From Wolbachia endosymbiont (group A) of Rhinocyllus conicus (GTDB lineage Bacteria > Pseudomonadota > Alphaproteobacteria > Rickettsiales > Anaplasmataceae), in NCBI RefSeq assembly GCF_947250775.1, contig NZ_OX366349.1:372001-436000 (forward strand): a stretch of 64,000 nt of DNA, given 5' to 3'. Under the pieces are notes generated by a model, which ran no database searches, was not told where the DNA came from, and saw only the letters and a program-made list of their open reading frames with translations. This document shows, piece by piece, positions 9,121 through 17,123 of the stretch (its first letter is position 1; each line of letters opens with the position of its first letter). Made by a program: the position numbers and the translations under genes.

Positions 9121-10317
9121 ATGTCTATTGATCTTAGTCTGCCGGAGTTACCTATATTACACCCAAGGATTACCGTTGTGGGAGTGGGTGGTGCTGGTGG
9201 AAATGCTGTGAATAACATGATCCAATCTAATTTGCAAGGAGTGAATTTTGTTGTCGCAAATACCGACGCTCAAGCACTAGAAAAGTCGTTATGTGATAAA
9301 AAAATTCAGCTTGGCATTAATTTAACTAAGGGTCTTGGTGCTGGTGCTTTGCCTGATGTTGGCAAAGGTGCAGCAGAAGAATCAATCGATGAAATTATGG
9401 AGCATATAAAAGATAGTCATATGCTTTTCATCACAGCAGGAATGGGCGGTGGTACTGGAACCGGTGCAGCACCGGTAATTGCAAAAGCAGCCAGAGAAGC
9501 AAGAGCTGCAGTTAAGGATAGAGCGCCAAAAGAAAAAAAGATATTGACTGTTGGAGTTGTAACTAAACCGTTCGGTTTTGAAGGTGTGCGCCGCATGCGC
9601 ATTGCAGAGCTTGGACTTGAAGAACTGCAAAAATACGTGGATACACTTATTGTCATTCCAAATCAGAATTTATTTAGAATTGCAAATGAAAAAACTACAT
9701 TTTCTGATGCATTTAAACTTGCTGATAATGTTCTGCATATTGGCATCAGAGGAGTAACTGACTTGATGGTCATGCCAGGGCTTATTAATCTTGACTTCGC
9801 TGATATAGAAACAGTAATGAGCGAGATGGGCAAAGCGATGATCGGCACCGGAGAGGCAGAAGGAGAAGATAGAGCAATTAGTGCTGCGGAAGCTGCAATA
9901 TCCAATCCATTGCTTGACAATGTATCAATGAAAGGTGCGCAAGGAATATTAATTAACATTACTGGTGGCGGAGATATGACTCTGTTTGAAGTTGATGCTG
10001 CAGCCAATAGAGTGCGTGAAGAAGTAGATGAAAATGCAAATATAATATTTGGTGCTACTTTTGATCAAGCGATGGAGGGAAGAGTTAGAGTTTCTGTTCT
10101 TGCAACTGGCATTGATGGTCGCAATAATAAGTCAGAAACTTCACCTATAAGTCAGAGCGAAGACTCAGAGAAAGAGAAATTTAAGTGGCCCTATAGTCAC
10201 AGTGAAAGTACGCAAGATAAAACACTGGAAACAAAACCAACTGAACAGGTAAGCGAAGGAGCTAAATGGGGCAGCAATGTTTATGATATACCGGCTTATT
10301 TAAGAAGAAAAAAATAA
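9121..10317 (+). CDS. ftsZ: Cell division protein FtsZ
   Basis: FtsZ is the tubulin-like GTPase that forms the division ring. The 398-aa protein shows the N-terminal nucleotide-binding loop VVGVGGAGGNAVN (about 20-32), the tubulin signature GGGTGTGAAP (about 107-116), the T7 loop region with NLDFADIETVM (about 207-217), and a C-terminal tail after a short variable linker. The tail DIPAYLRRKK carries the conserved Ile-Pro-x-x-Leu-Arg peptide that binds FtsA and similar partners. The stop overlaps the next start (TAATG), so the EVE-domain gene is probably translationally coupled. The gap of about 190 bases upstream is AT-rich with no other feature visible. Confidence 0.98.
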   Translation: MSIDLSLPELPILHPRITVVGVGGAGGNAVNNMIQSNLQGVNFVVANTDAQALEKSLCDKKIQLGINLTKGLGAGALPDVGKGAAEESIDEIMEHIKDSHMLFITAGMGGGTGTGAAPVIAKAAREARAAVKDRAPKEKKILTVGVVTKPFGFEGVRRMRIAELGLEELQKYVDTLIVIPNQNLFRIANEKTTFSDAFKLADNVLHIGIRGVTDLMVMPGLINLDFADIETVMSEMGKAMIGTGEAEGEDRAISAAEAAISNPLLDNVSMKGAQGILINITGGGDMTLFEVDAAANRVREEVDENANIIFGATFDQAMEGRVRVSVLATGIDGRNNKSETSPISQSEDSEKEKFKWPYSHSESTQDKTLETKPTEQVSEGAKWGSNVYDIPAYLRRKK

Positions 10318-10715
10318 TGCAACTTTGGCTACTCAAGTCAGAGCCAAGTGAATATTCATGGCAAAAAATGGAAAAGGAGCAGGTAGTTGAGTGGGATGGC
10401 GTGCGCAATTATCAAGCTCAAAATTACATGAAAATTATGAAAGTAAGCGATCTTGCGTTTTTTTATCATACAGGTAAAGAGAAAGCAATACTTGGAATCG
10501 TTGAAGTATTTAAAGAGTATTATCATATTAATGATCCCAAGTTCGGATTAGTGAATGTAAAGTTTTTGAAACCTTTAAATAACCAAGTAACGTTAAATAA
10601 TATAAAACAAAACCCACTTTTGAAAAATATGTCTATATTAAAACAACCACGTTTATCAATTGCCCCAGTTTCGGAAATTGAATGGAATGAAGTAATAAGG
10701 ATGAGTGAATGTTAG
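10317..10715 (+). CDS. EVE-domain protein (YTH-like fold, modified-base binding)
   Basis: The 132-aa protein is a single EVE domain. It begins with the typical WLLKSEPSEYSW (about 3-14) and has the conserved WDGVRNYQAQNYM (about 28-40) and FYHTGKEKAILGIVEV (about 50-65). EVE proteins related to human THYN1 bind modified bases in DNA or RNA. Bacterial ones are often adjacent to housekeeping genes, as here, or fused to defence nucleases. It overlaps ftsZ by one base and ybeY by seven (10709-10715), so the three form an operon. Ligand unknown. Confidence 0.88.
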   Translation: MQLWLLKSEPSEYSWQKMEKEQVVEWDGVRNYQAQNYMKIMKVSDLAFFYHTGKEKAILGIVEVFKEYYHINDPKFGLVNVKFLKPLNNQVTLNNIKQNPLLKNMSILKQPRLSIAPVSEIEWNEVIRMSEC

Positions 10716-11161
10716 AAGTAAATATTCTTGACAAGAAATGGTGCAGCATTATAGAAAATCCTAAAAATTTTGTATTAGGTGTCATCAATGCTTCTCTAAA
10801 AGAATTAAAAATAGACCACTATAAACCAAATATATCAATAGCTCTGGCTGATGATGACTTGCTACATCAACTTAATTTAAAATTTAGAGAAATGGATAAG
10901 CCAACTAACGTACTATCATTTCCGTGTGAACAATTGTCTAATGAGTGCGATTTAGGAGACATAGCAATTTCAATAGACACAATAAAAAGAGAATCGCATG
11001 AGTATTGTATACCTATTCTTGCTCACATTGCACACATGTTAGTGCATGGATTACTGCATTTACTTGGTCATGATCACCAAAAAAAAGATGAAGAAATTAT
11101 AATGAAAAATCTAGAAAGAGAAATTTTAGCTTCGCTTGGCTACAATATGTGCGCGATTTAA
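10709..11161 (+). CDS. ybeY: Endoribonuclease YbeY (16S rRNA 3' maturation)
   Basis: YbeY is a zinc metalloendoribonuclease involved in 16S rRNA 3'-end processing and ribosome quality control. The 150-aa product has the family's usual length and the diagnostic H-x3-H-x5-H zinc motif in HMLVHGLLHLLGHDH (about 109-123). TNVLSFP (about 66-72) is also conserved. The start overlaps the end of the EVE gene by seven bases. The following 86 bases to sdhB are AT-rich. Confidence 0.95.
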   Translation: MLEVNILDKKWCSIIENPKNFVLGVINASLKELKIDHYKPNISIALADDDLLHQLNLKFREMDKPTNVLSFPCEQLSNECDLGDIAISIDTIKRESHEYCIPILAHIAHMLVHGLLHLLGHDHQKKDEEIIMKNLEREILASLGYNMCAI

Positions 11162-11247
11162 AAGGAATTTAATAAAAATATAGTAGATGATAATAAAATA
11201 TGTTATCTACAAAGGGTTTTAGCTATAAACAATAAAAGGTAAGTGAT

Positions 11248-12036
11248 ATGGTTCAGTTTTCTTTGCCAAAGAATTCTAAAATTAATCAAAAGGGCAAAAT
11301 TTATCCTATTCCTGCTAGAGCAAAAAACATCAGAAGATTTCAAATTTACCGTTGGTCTGCTGATGACGAGAAAAACCCTAGAATAGACACATTTTTTATT
11401 GATATGGATAGTTGTGGCCCTATGGTACTTGATGCATTAATAAAAATAAAGGATGAAATAGATTCGACTTTAACTTTCAGACGTTCTTGTAGAGAAGGCA
11501 TATGTGGATCTTGTGCCATGAATATTGACGGAACCAATACTCTTGCATGTACTAGATCTATACACGATATAAAAGGTGATGTAAAAATATATCCATTACC
11601 TCACATGTATGTGATAAAGGACCTAGTCTCGGACTTGAGCCAATTTTATGAGCAATACAAATCAATTAAACCTTGGTTACAAGCAGATAAGCCTGCCCTA
11701 CCAAATAAAGAATACTCTCAATCTCCTGAAGATAGAAAAAAATTAGATGGCTTGTCCGACTGTATATTATGTGCTTGCTGTTCGACTGGTTGCCCAAGCT
11801 ACTGGTGGAATAGTGATAAATTTTTAGGACCAGCAATACTATTACAAGCCTACAGATGGATTGCTGACAGCCGTGATAATAAGACAGGTGAAAGACTTGA
11901 TGTTTTAAACGACCCATTCAAGTTGTATCGTTGTCATACAATAATGAATTGCACAAAAACTTGTCCTAAAGGACTTAATCCAGCAAGAGCAATAGCGAAA
12001 GTAAAACAGCTCATGGTAGAGAAAGAAGGAGTTTAA
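11248..12036 (+). CDS. sdhB: Succinate dehydrogenase iron-sulfur subunit
   Basis: This is the electron-transfer subunit of complex II (succinate to quinone) on the inner face of the membrane. The 262-aa protein has the plant-type ferredoxin cysteines for [2Fe-2S] in SCREGICGSCAMN (about 80-92). The two C-terminal clusters are in CILCACCSTGCP (about 172-183) and CHTIMNCTKTCPKG (about 231-244). A ribosome-binding AAGGTAAGTG precedes the ATG. No sdhA, C or D lies next to it, as is common in Rickettsiales. It ends three bases before the convergent PAS gene. Confidence 0.97.
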   Translation: MVQFSLPKNSKINQKGKIYPIPARAKNIRRFQIYRWSADDEKNPRIDTFFIDMDSCGPMVLDALIKIKDEIDSTLTFRRSCREGICGSCAMNIDGTNTLACTRSIHDIKGDVKIYPLPHMYVIKDLVSDLSQFYEQYKSIKPWLQADKPALPNKEYSQSPEDRKKLDGLSDCILCACCSTGCPSYWWNSDKFLGPAILLQAYRWIADSRDNKTGERLDVLNDPFKLYRCHTIMNCTKTCPKGLNPARAIAKVKQLMVEKEGV

Positions 12037-12039
12037 GTA

Positions 12040-13176
12040 TCATCTTTTGCATTCTTCGTAAGAGAACAGCAAACCTTCCGAAGCGTAGGGTATTGTTAAT
12101 ACCCTGAACGCTTTTCCATTCGTGAAATGCATCGTATCATCATACGATGCAAATAATTTTTTGAATAACTCATGTCTTTGGTTACTAATAGTTTGAAAAT
12201 CCTCTTTTTCTAAAAGCTTTTTAGATTCGAAGAGGTAAAGCATAACTTCATGATAAGTTGGGTAAGATGCCAAAAATTTTGGGTCAAATTGAAAGGTTTT
12301 TATGAAAGCATTATTATAAAATTTTAGCTTTTGATTCTTACTATATATTACTATAGCAACCGGCAACCTCTCAAGCAAATTTTTCTGTGTAGCTAAATAA
12401 CTGTTTAATTCAGTATATAATTTCTCTGCATCACTAACATCTTTCCCATACATTACTATGCTACCAGAACCTTGTATTGGAATTTTAACAAAATTGAAAA
12501 CCTTAGGTTCGTTCTTGTAAGTTACGACATGCCTTCCTGGTTTTGTGCTATGAGCGCTACTGGTAATAGCAAATTTCTTAGAGCCATCTACATATTTATC
12601 ATAAAACAAATTATAAAATTCTACCTTTCTATTCTTGTTATATTTTAGTATTGGAAATGGTAAAGAGTTGAAAACATTTTTATAGCTCTCCACTTCTTGT
12701 GTAAGCTTACTATTTTCTAGCTCAAGTCCGTGAGCTTTTATTTTACAGTCTGAGACATTCCTTATCCATAACAGCACACCAATCACATTGTTAGAATCAT
12801 CTATTATGCTTCTACCATAACATATGCAATAAACCTCACTGTCCTTTGACTTTAAATCTAGAGTAAAAGATTTATTTATTTCCTTTGCCTCAGCAAAATT
12901 TTTAATTAAACTGTCTGATTGCTCAAAAAAATTCACAAACTCATTAAATGAGTAAAAAACAGTATTAAGCAAAATTAGTAAGTTGGGAGAGAACTTTTCT
13001 ATACGCTTTTTTGCATCCCAAATATAAAACCCATCATTCACAGTATCAATTAAATTATTTATGATAACATTTCGATGTTGTAAGTTCTTAATCTTATTAC
13101 TAATTTTTAATTTAGAATAAGAGAGAAAGAATAATATTAGAATCAATATTAAAACCACTTCATACAAAAAAAACAT
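12040..13176 (-). CDS. Membrane-anchored PAS-domain protein without a kinase domain
   Basis: The 378-aa product has one N-terminal membrane segment (about 2-20, LYEVVLILILILFFLSY). At least three PAS-like modules follow: about 35-140 with IDTVNDGFYIWDAKKRI, about 165-265 with FNSLPFPILKYNKNRKVEFYN, and about 275-375 with LERLPVAIVIYSKNQKLKFYN. No H-box, N-box or G-box of a histidine kinase follows; the frame ends shortly after the third PAS. It may be the sensory remnant of a kinase or a stand-alone partner in the PleC/CckA-CtrA signalling known from alphaproteobacteria. ctrA lies about 2.6 kb away, but no direct link is shown. Confidence 0.8.
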   Translation of the reverse strand: MFFLYEVVLILILILFFLSYSKLKISNKIKNLQHRNVIINNLIDTVNDGFYIWDAKKRIEKFSPNLLILLNTVFYSFNEFVNFFEQSDSLIKNFAEAKEINKSFTLDLKSKDSEVYCICYGRSIIDDSNNVIGVLLWIRNVSDCKIKAHGLELENSKLTQEVESYKNVFNSLPFPILKYNKNRKVEFYNLFYDKYVDGSKKFAITSSAHSTKPGRHVVTYKNEPKVFNFVKIPIQGSGSIVMYGKDVSDAEKLYTELNSYLATQKNLLERLPVAIVIYSKNQKLKFYNNAFIKTFQFDPKFLASYPTYHEVMLYLFESKKLLEKEDFQTISNQRHELFKKLFASYDDTMHFTNGKAFRVLTIPYASEGLLFSYEECKR

Positions 13177-13218
13177 AGCACTTTTAAAACAAATGTAAAA
13201 ATTTGTAACCGCTCAGAA

Positions 13219-13998
13219 TTATGCTGAAGAGTTATATAAGTAAAGATTGCCTAACATCTGAAAGCCCAATCTCTTATAAAGGTTTACAGAAGGTTTCATA
13301 CAATGTGCTACTATATATTTGCATTCAAGCTGTTTAGCTATCTTTATTCTTTCTAAAACCATTTGGGTACCTATTCCACGATTCCTGTAAATTGGTAAAA
13401 CTCCATCACTATAAAAACCAGCTACACTGTCTTGAACATAAAGACCGCATGTCCCAATAATTTCACTATTTAGTGTTACAAGAAAAAATCTTAATCTTGA
13501 GTTTTTATCATCATAATTTGATAATCCGCGAAAAAATGTGCTGACAATTCCAACGCCATGATAAAAAATTTTAGAAGTGTGTAAATCTAACTGTTCTAAG
13601 AGGTCGCTACCATTTACAGCATTTAACCTCAAGTTTGGAATAACATCAGCAGGTAAAAAGTAATTTTTCATATTAAGTAAAGCTTTTTTTGGTGTGCTAA
13701 CGTGTTTTATTTCACACTTTTCTAAAATATCTCTTATTTTCATATGTGAATTTATTACCCATGTTGCTTCTATATCTCTTGTTCTGAGATAATCTAGAGT
13801 TTTTTGTATAGAAAGCTCGGTACATTGATCTCCACAGAACACAAAATTAAATAATGACTCCCTAGTACCATTTATTGTAAATGTAACGTTATCAAATTCA
13901 TCGTGTACTTCCCACTCAGATAAATTTGCTGTGTACAGTATATAATCCTTTAAATTTTGAACAATTAAGCTTGAATAATAAATTTTTTTATCCTGCAT
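13219..13998 (-). CDS. GNAT-family N-acetyltransferase
   Basis: The C-terminal half (about 150-255) is a GNAT domain. Its acetyl-CoA loop is RNRGIGTQMV (about 213-222, R-x-x-G-x-G/A type), preceded by AGFYSDGVLPIY and followed by a terminal strand with KLGFQMLGNLYLY. The N-terminal 130 residues are not recognised. Substrate unknown. It shares 11 bases with the upstream pgpA gene (13988-13998), indicating co-transcription. Confidence 0.85.
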   Translation of the reverse strand: MQDKKIYYSSLIVQNLKDYILYTANLSEWEVHDEFDNVTFTINGTRESLFNFVFCGDQCTELSIQKTLDYLRTRDIEATWVINSHMKIRDILEKCEIKHVSTPKKALLNMKNYFLPADVIPNLRLNAVNGSDLLEQLDLHTSKIFYHGVGIVSTFFRGLSNYDDKNSRLRFFLVTLNSEIIGTCGLYVQDSVAGFYSDGVLPIYRNRGIGTQMVLERIKIAKQLECKYIVAHCMKPSVNLYKRLGFQMLGNLYLYNSSA

Positions 13999-14470
13999 AC
14001 ATCAACAATAAACAATAAAAGGCTCCTATAAGAACACAGGCTAAAATTGCAGCTATAATGTCATCTAGCATAACACCTAAAGGACCTTTGGTATTTTTAT
14101 CGATCAAATTTATAGGCCACGTTTTTATTATATCAAAAAACCTAAAAGAAAAAAAGCACAACAACAATGAAGAGCAATTCATCTCTTGGCTTAACAATAT
14201 CGAAACTAAAAGTATTGTCAGCAATTGACCAACTACTTCGTCAATTACTACCTCTTTTGGATCACATGAAGTCTTGTAGTGTTTTATATAATTGCCTATA
14301 GACCATAGTCCAATCAAAAATAAAAAAAAAATAATTGCTGCACCTAAAATTCTGTCACTCAGTATCACAGGAACAATTGGATAAGAAGCTAAGCTGCCTA
14401 CGGTACCTGGCATTTTTTTTACTGTGCCAGACAGCCACCATGTTGATATCAATTTATATAAAAATTTCAC
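13988..14470 (-). CDS. pgpA: Phosphatidylglycerophosphatase A
   Basis: PgpA dephosphorylates phosphatidylglycerophosphate in the inner membrane to give phosphatidylglycerol. The 160-aa protein has the family motifs: PGTVGSLASYP near the N-terminus (about 21-31), VIDEVVGQLLTI (about 74-85) and GPLGVMLDDIIAAI (about 128-141), plus three or four hydrophobic spans. The neighbour gpsA (20 bases upstream on the same strand) supplies glycerol-3-phosphate for the same pathway, so the pair is a phospholipid-synthesis operon. Confidence 0.92.
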   Translation of the reverse strand: MKFLYKLISTWWLSGTVKKMPGTVGSLASYPIVPVILSDRILGAAIIFFLFLIGLWSIGNYIKHYKTSCDPKEVVIDEVVGQLLTILLVSILLSQEMNCSSLLLCFFSFRFFDIIKTWPINLIDKNTKGPLGVMLDDIIAAILACVLIGAFYCLLLMYAG

Positions 14471-14489
14471 AATACACCAAAGTACAAAA

Positions 14490-15473
14490 CTAATTTACAA
14501 GAACAGAAATAGTATCCTCTATAGAGGCGCTTTCATACAATAATCTATAGACCGCTTCACATATAGGCATTTTTATCTTTAGCTTTCTTGCTAAATTAAA
14601 TATGGGCTCAGCAGTGCTAAAACCTTCAATCACTGACTTGCCTTCTGACAAAATCTGCTGAACATTAAAGCCATTGTCACTATTACCTATTTTAAACCCA
14701 AAAGATAGGTTTCTTGAATTCAAGGATGTGCATGTCATAATTAGGTCACCCAGACATGCCGGTCCAAGTAGTGTATTTATATCCACATTACCGTTACCAA
14801 CTTTTGCTGAGTATAAAGCCTTAATTTCGCTTACACTTTTCGTAATCAATGCTGCATGAGCATTAAACCCAAGTTTACTACCTAGAACAATCCCACACGC
14901 TATAGCAAAAACGTTCTTTAACGCTGCACAAACCTGTATCCCTATAACATCGCTACTAAGGCGTAATTTAACATTTTCTTGCTGTAGTTCTGATACTAGC
15001 TTTGAACCCAATATGTTATTTCGGCATGCAAGAACCATTGAATAGGGTAATTTTCTTGCAACTTCTACAGCAAAACTAGGGCCTGAAAAAATAGCAATAG
15101 GATTGTTAGGTAAAACTTCATTTACTATTTCACTAGGTAATTTTAATGTAGACTTTTCTATTCCCTTACAAGCTAAAATTATTGCTACATCTTTTTTCAG
15201 ATTACAATTATGCAATTGCTGACATACCTCCCTCAGAGATTGAGTGGGAACAGCGAGGATTGTTACTGAAGCATTAGTTGTGTCTTCAATAGCCAATTTT
15301 ACTGACACATTATCAGAAATTCGACAACCGGGTAGCTTGTCACTTTCTCTTTTCCCGTTGATTGATTCAAATGTAGTTTCATTGCGAGTCCACAAAATCA
15401 CATCTTTCTTACTACTGAGTGAAATTGCGATTGCTGTACCCCATGCACCAGCACCTAAAATTGATATTGCCAC
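14490..15473 (-). CDS. gpsA: Glycerol-3-phosphate dehydrogenase [NAD(P)+]
   Basis: GpsA reduces dihydroxyacetone phosphate to sn-glycerol-3-phosphate, the backbone for phospholipids. The 327-aa product has the N-terminal Rossmann loop ILGAGAWGTAIA (about 5-16), the catalytic region with ALKNVFAIACGI (about 189-200; Lys in AALKN), and the substrate-binding GPACLGDLIMTC (about 242-253). The length is normal. It is first in the gpsA-pgpA-GNAT run. Confidence 0.96.
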   Translation of the reverse strand: MAISILGAGAWGTAIAISLSSKKDVILWTRNETTFESINGKRESDKLPGCRISDNVSVKLAIEDTTNASVTILAVPTQSLREVCQQLHNCNLKKDVAIILACKGIEKSTLKLPSEIVNEVLPNNPIAIFSGPSFAVEVARKLPYSMVLACRNNILGSKLVSELQQENVKLRLSSDVIGIQVCAALKNVFAIACGIVLGSKLGFNAHAALITKSVSEIKALYSAKVGNGNVDINTLLGPACLGDLIMTCTSLNSRNLSFGFKIGNSDNGFNVQQILSEGKSVIEGFSTAEPIFNLARKLKIKMPICEAVYRLLYESASIEDTISVLVN

Positions 15474-15798
15474 ACAATATTCCTGAAAGTATTACTTATA
15501 CTTTAAAACAGTAGGATAAGTAAATTAAAAATATAACACAGACATATAGAATAGTTAAATATTTATTAACCGAAGTATTCTTTTAATAATAGTAACTTTA
15601 ATTCAATATTTACTAAAAATATTATTACTACCATGGTATATCTATTATATTTTAGATCTATTTATATAACTTTGGAACAATATATTTATTATTAATTAAT
15701 AAGTGTAATTTTGATCATTTGTTAATAAAAATTTGATTTATTACTTTCCTTAGTTATATATATTACTAAAATTATAAATTATTTATGGGGTGTAAAAT
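15474..15798. other. AT-rich intergenic region upstream of ctrA and gpsA
   Basis: This 325-base divergent gap between gpsA and ctrA has no ORF or RNA gene I can support. It is very AT-rich with many TTAA and TATA runs, so promoters for both genes are expected here. I could not find a clean TTAA-N7-TTAA CtrA box: the best spaced pair, at about 15567-15587, has the wrong gap. A GGGGTG element (15785-15790) lies at ribosome-binding distance from the ctrA ATG. Confidence 0.5.
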
Positions 15799-16569
15799 AT
15801 GCGTATATTATTAATCGAAGATGATCAAGTAAGTGCAAAGACTGTGGTTAATGCCTTAACTTCTGATGGACACTTCTGTGACGTTGTTACTTCTGCACAA
15901 GATTATAACAATAATATGGTTTCCTCAAACGGAGATTACTATGACCTAGTTATTTTAGATATACACTTGCCTGGTGATATTGACGGATATGATATATTGT
16001 TAAGACTAAGAAGTGCAAAAATCAAAGTTCCTGTCTTAATACTTTCATGTATATCCGCTGTCAATCACAAAGCTAAAGGGCTTGGGTATGGTGCAGATGA
16101 TTACTTAACCAAGCCATTTCATAAAAGCGAGTTATTAGCTCGAATTAAGGCCATAGTGCGTCGTACTAAAGGCCATCCTGAATCGGTGATAAAGATTGGT
16201 AATATAAATATCAATTTTGATCACAGGATTGTTGAGGTGAAAGGTAAAACGGTTCACCTTACTAATAAAGAGTATTCTATGATAGAATTGCTAGCACTGC
16301 GTAAAGGAACAGTACTAACAAAAGAAATGTTCTTAAATCATCTTTACAATGGCTTGGATGAACCTTCAGATAACAAGATAGTTGATGTTTTTATGTGCAA
16401 ATTACGTAAGAAACTTGAAAGTGCAAATGATGGAAAAAGCCACATAGAAACCGTTTGGGGCAGAGGGTATGTTCTGAAAGAGTATATTGATGATGAAGAA
16501 TATTCTAATGTTAATGTAGGCGAAAGTAGTGATGGCTATCAAGCAGAACAAGTGAAGGACAACGCATGA
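15799..16569 (+). CDS. ctrA: Cell-cycle response regulator CtrA
   Basis: CtrA is the OmpR-type master response regulator of alphaproteobacteria. The receiver domain (about 1-120) has the acidic pair (EDD, about 7-9), the phospho-acceptor Asp in LVILDIHLPG (about 54) and the conserved Lys in YLTKPFHK (about 106). The C-terminal winged helix (about 130-235) contains the strongly conserved LTNKEYSMIELLALRKG and HIETVWGRGYVL. At 256 aa it has the usual Rickettsiales length. In Caulobacter the protein is phosphorylated through CckA and ChpT; neither gene is in the window. Confidence 0.96.
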   Translation: MRILLIEDDQVSAKTVVNALTSDGHFCDVVTSAQDYNNNMVSSNGDYYDLVILDIHLPGDIDGYDILLRLRSAKIKVPVLILSCISAVNHKAKGLGYGADDYLTKPFHKSELLARIKAIVRRTKGHPESVIKIGNININFDHRIVEVKGKTVHLTNKEYSMIELLALRKGTVLTKEMFLNHLYNGLDEPSDNKIVDVFMCKLRKKLESANDGKSHIETVWGRGYVLKEYIDDEEYSNVNVGESSDGYQAEQVKDNA

Positions 16570-16619
16570 AATGCCTACACTTAAATATAGCATGGCTTAT
16601 ATCGCACGTATCATGTGAC

Positions 16620-16968
16620 GCCTAGGTGAAATATAAGCCGAGTTCTGTTTATGTAGCTATTTATCTGGAGTAAATGTTACCATTTACCTCATGCGATTTA
16701 CCCGAGTAGATATGAGAAAAACATAAAATCTACTTCTATTTAATCTTGCTCCTAGTGTTGGTTACTCGACTACCAATGTTGCCATTGCCATGGTGTGCTC
16801 TTACCACACCTTTTCACCCTTACCTAAAATATTTTAGGCGGTAATTTTCTGTAGCCCTATAACTGGAGTTGCCTCCGGCGGGCGTTACCCGTCACTATTT
16901 TTCCTTGGAGCCCGGACTTTCCTCTGCTATGTTTATCACACAACAGCAGCTACTTATTTCACCCAGGA
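16620..16968 (-). ncRNA. rnpB: RNase P RNA (M1 RNA)
   Basis: On the minus strand the region carries the conserved 5' core GAGGAAAGTCCGGGCTCC (near 16903-16922) and the 3' core ACAGAACTCGGCTTAT (near 16632-16648). The ends close a P1 helix: CCTGGGTGAAAT at the 5' end (16956-16967) pairs with ATTTCACCTAGG at the 3' end (16621-16632). The catalytic RNA of RNase P removes tRNA 5' leaders. The length of about 350 nt is normal for alphaproteobacteria. It lies between ctrA (opposite strand) and the mucin-like gene. Exact ends are approximate. Confidence 0.93.
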
Positions 16969-17123
16969 ATTATGCTTTAACATGAAAATCACAAAAGCAA
17001 AAGACAATTTCCTAACAGTCTACATATTAAAAACATTCAGACAAATAGCTAAAGGTGATATTCCGGCACATCATCGCTATCCCAAGATAAGCTTTTTTCA
17101 CTTTTAGACTCCGCTTCAGTCAG

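Noticed and set aside
9382..9656. Minus-strand ORFs inside ftsZ (also those inside comM, topA, tgt and the helicase)
   Set aside because: They are antisense shadows of strongly conserved genes with no independent start signals or family features.
15540..15798. CtrA autoregulatory box upstream of ctrA
   Set aside because: The TTAA pairs present do not have the seven-base spacing of the Caulobacter consensus; in such AT-rich DNA chance matches are expected.
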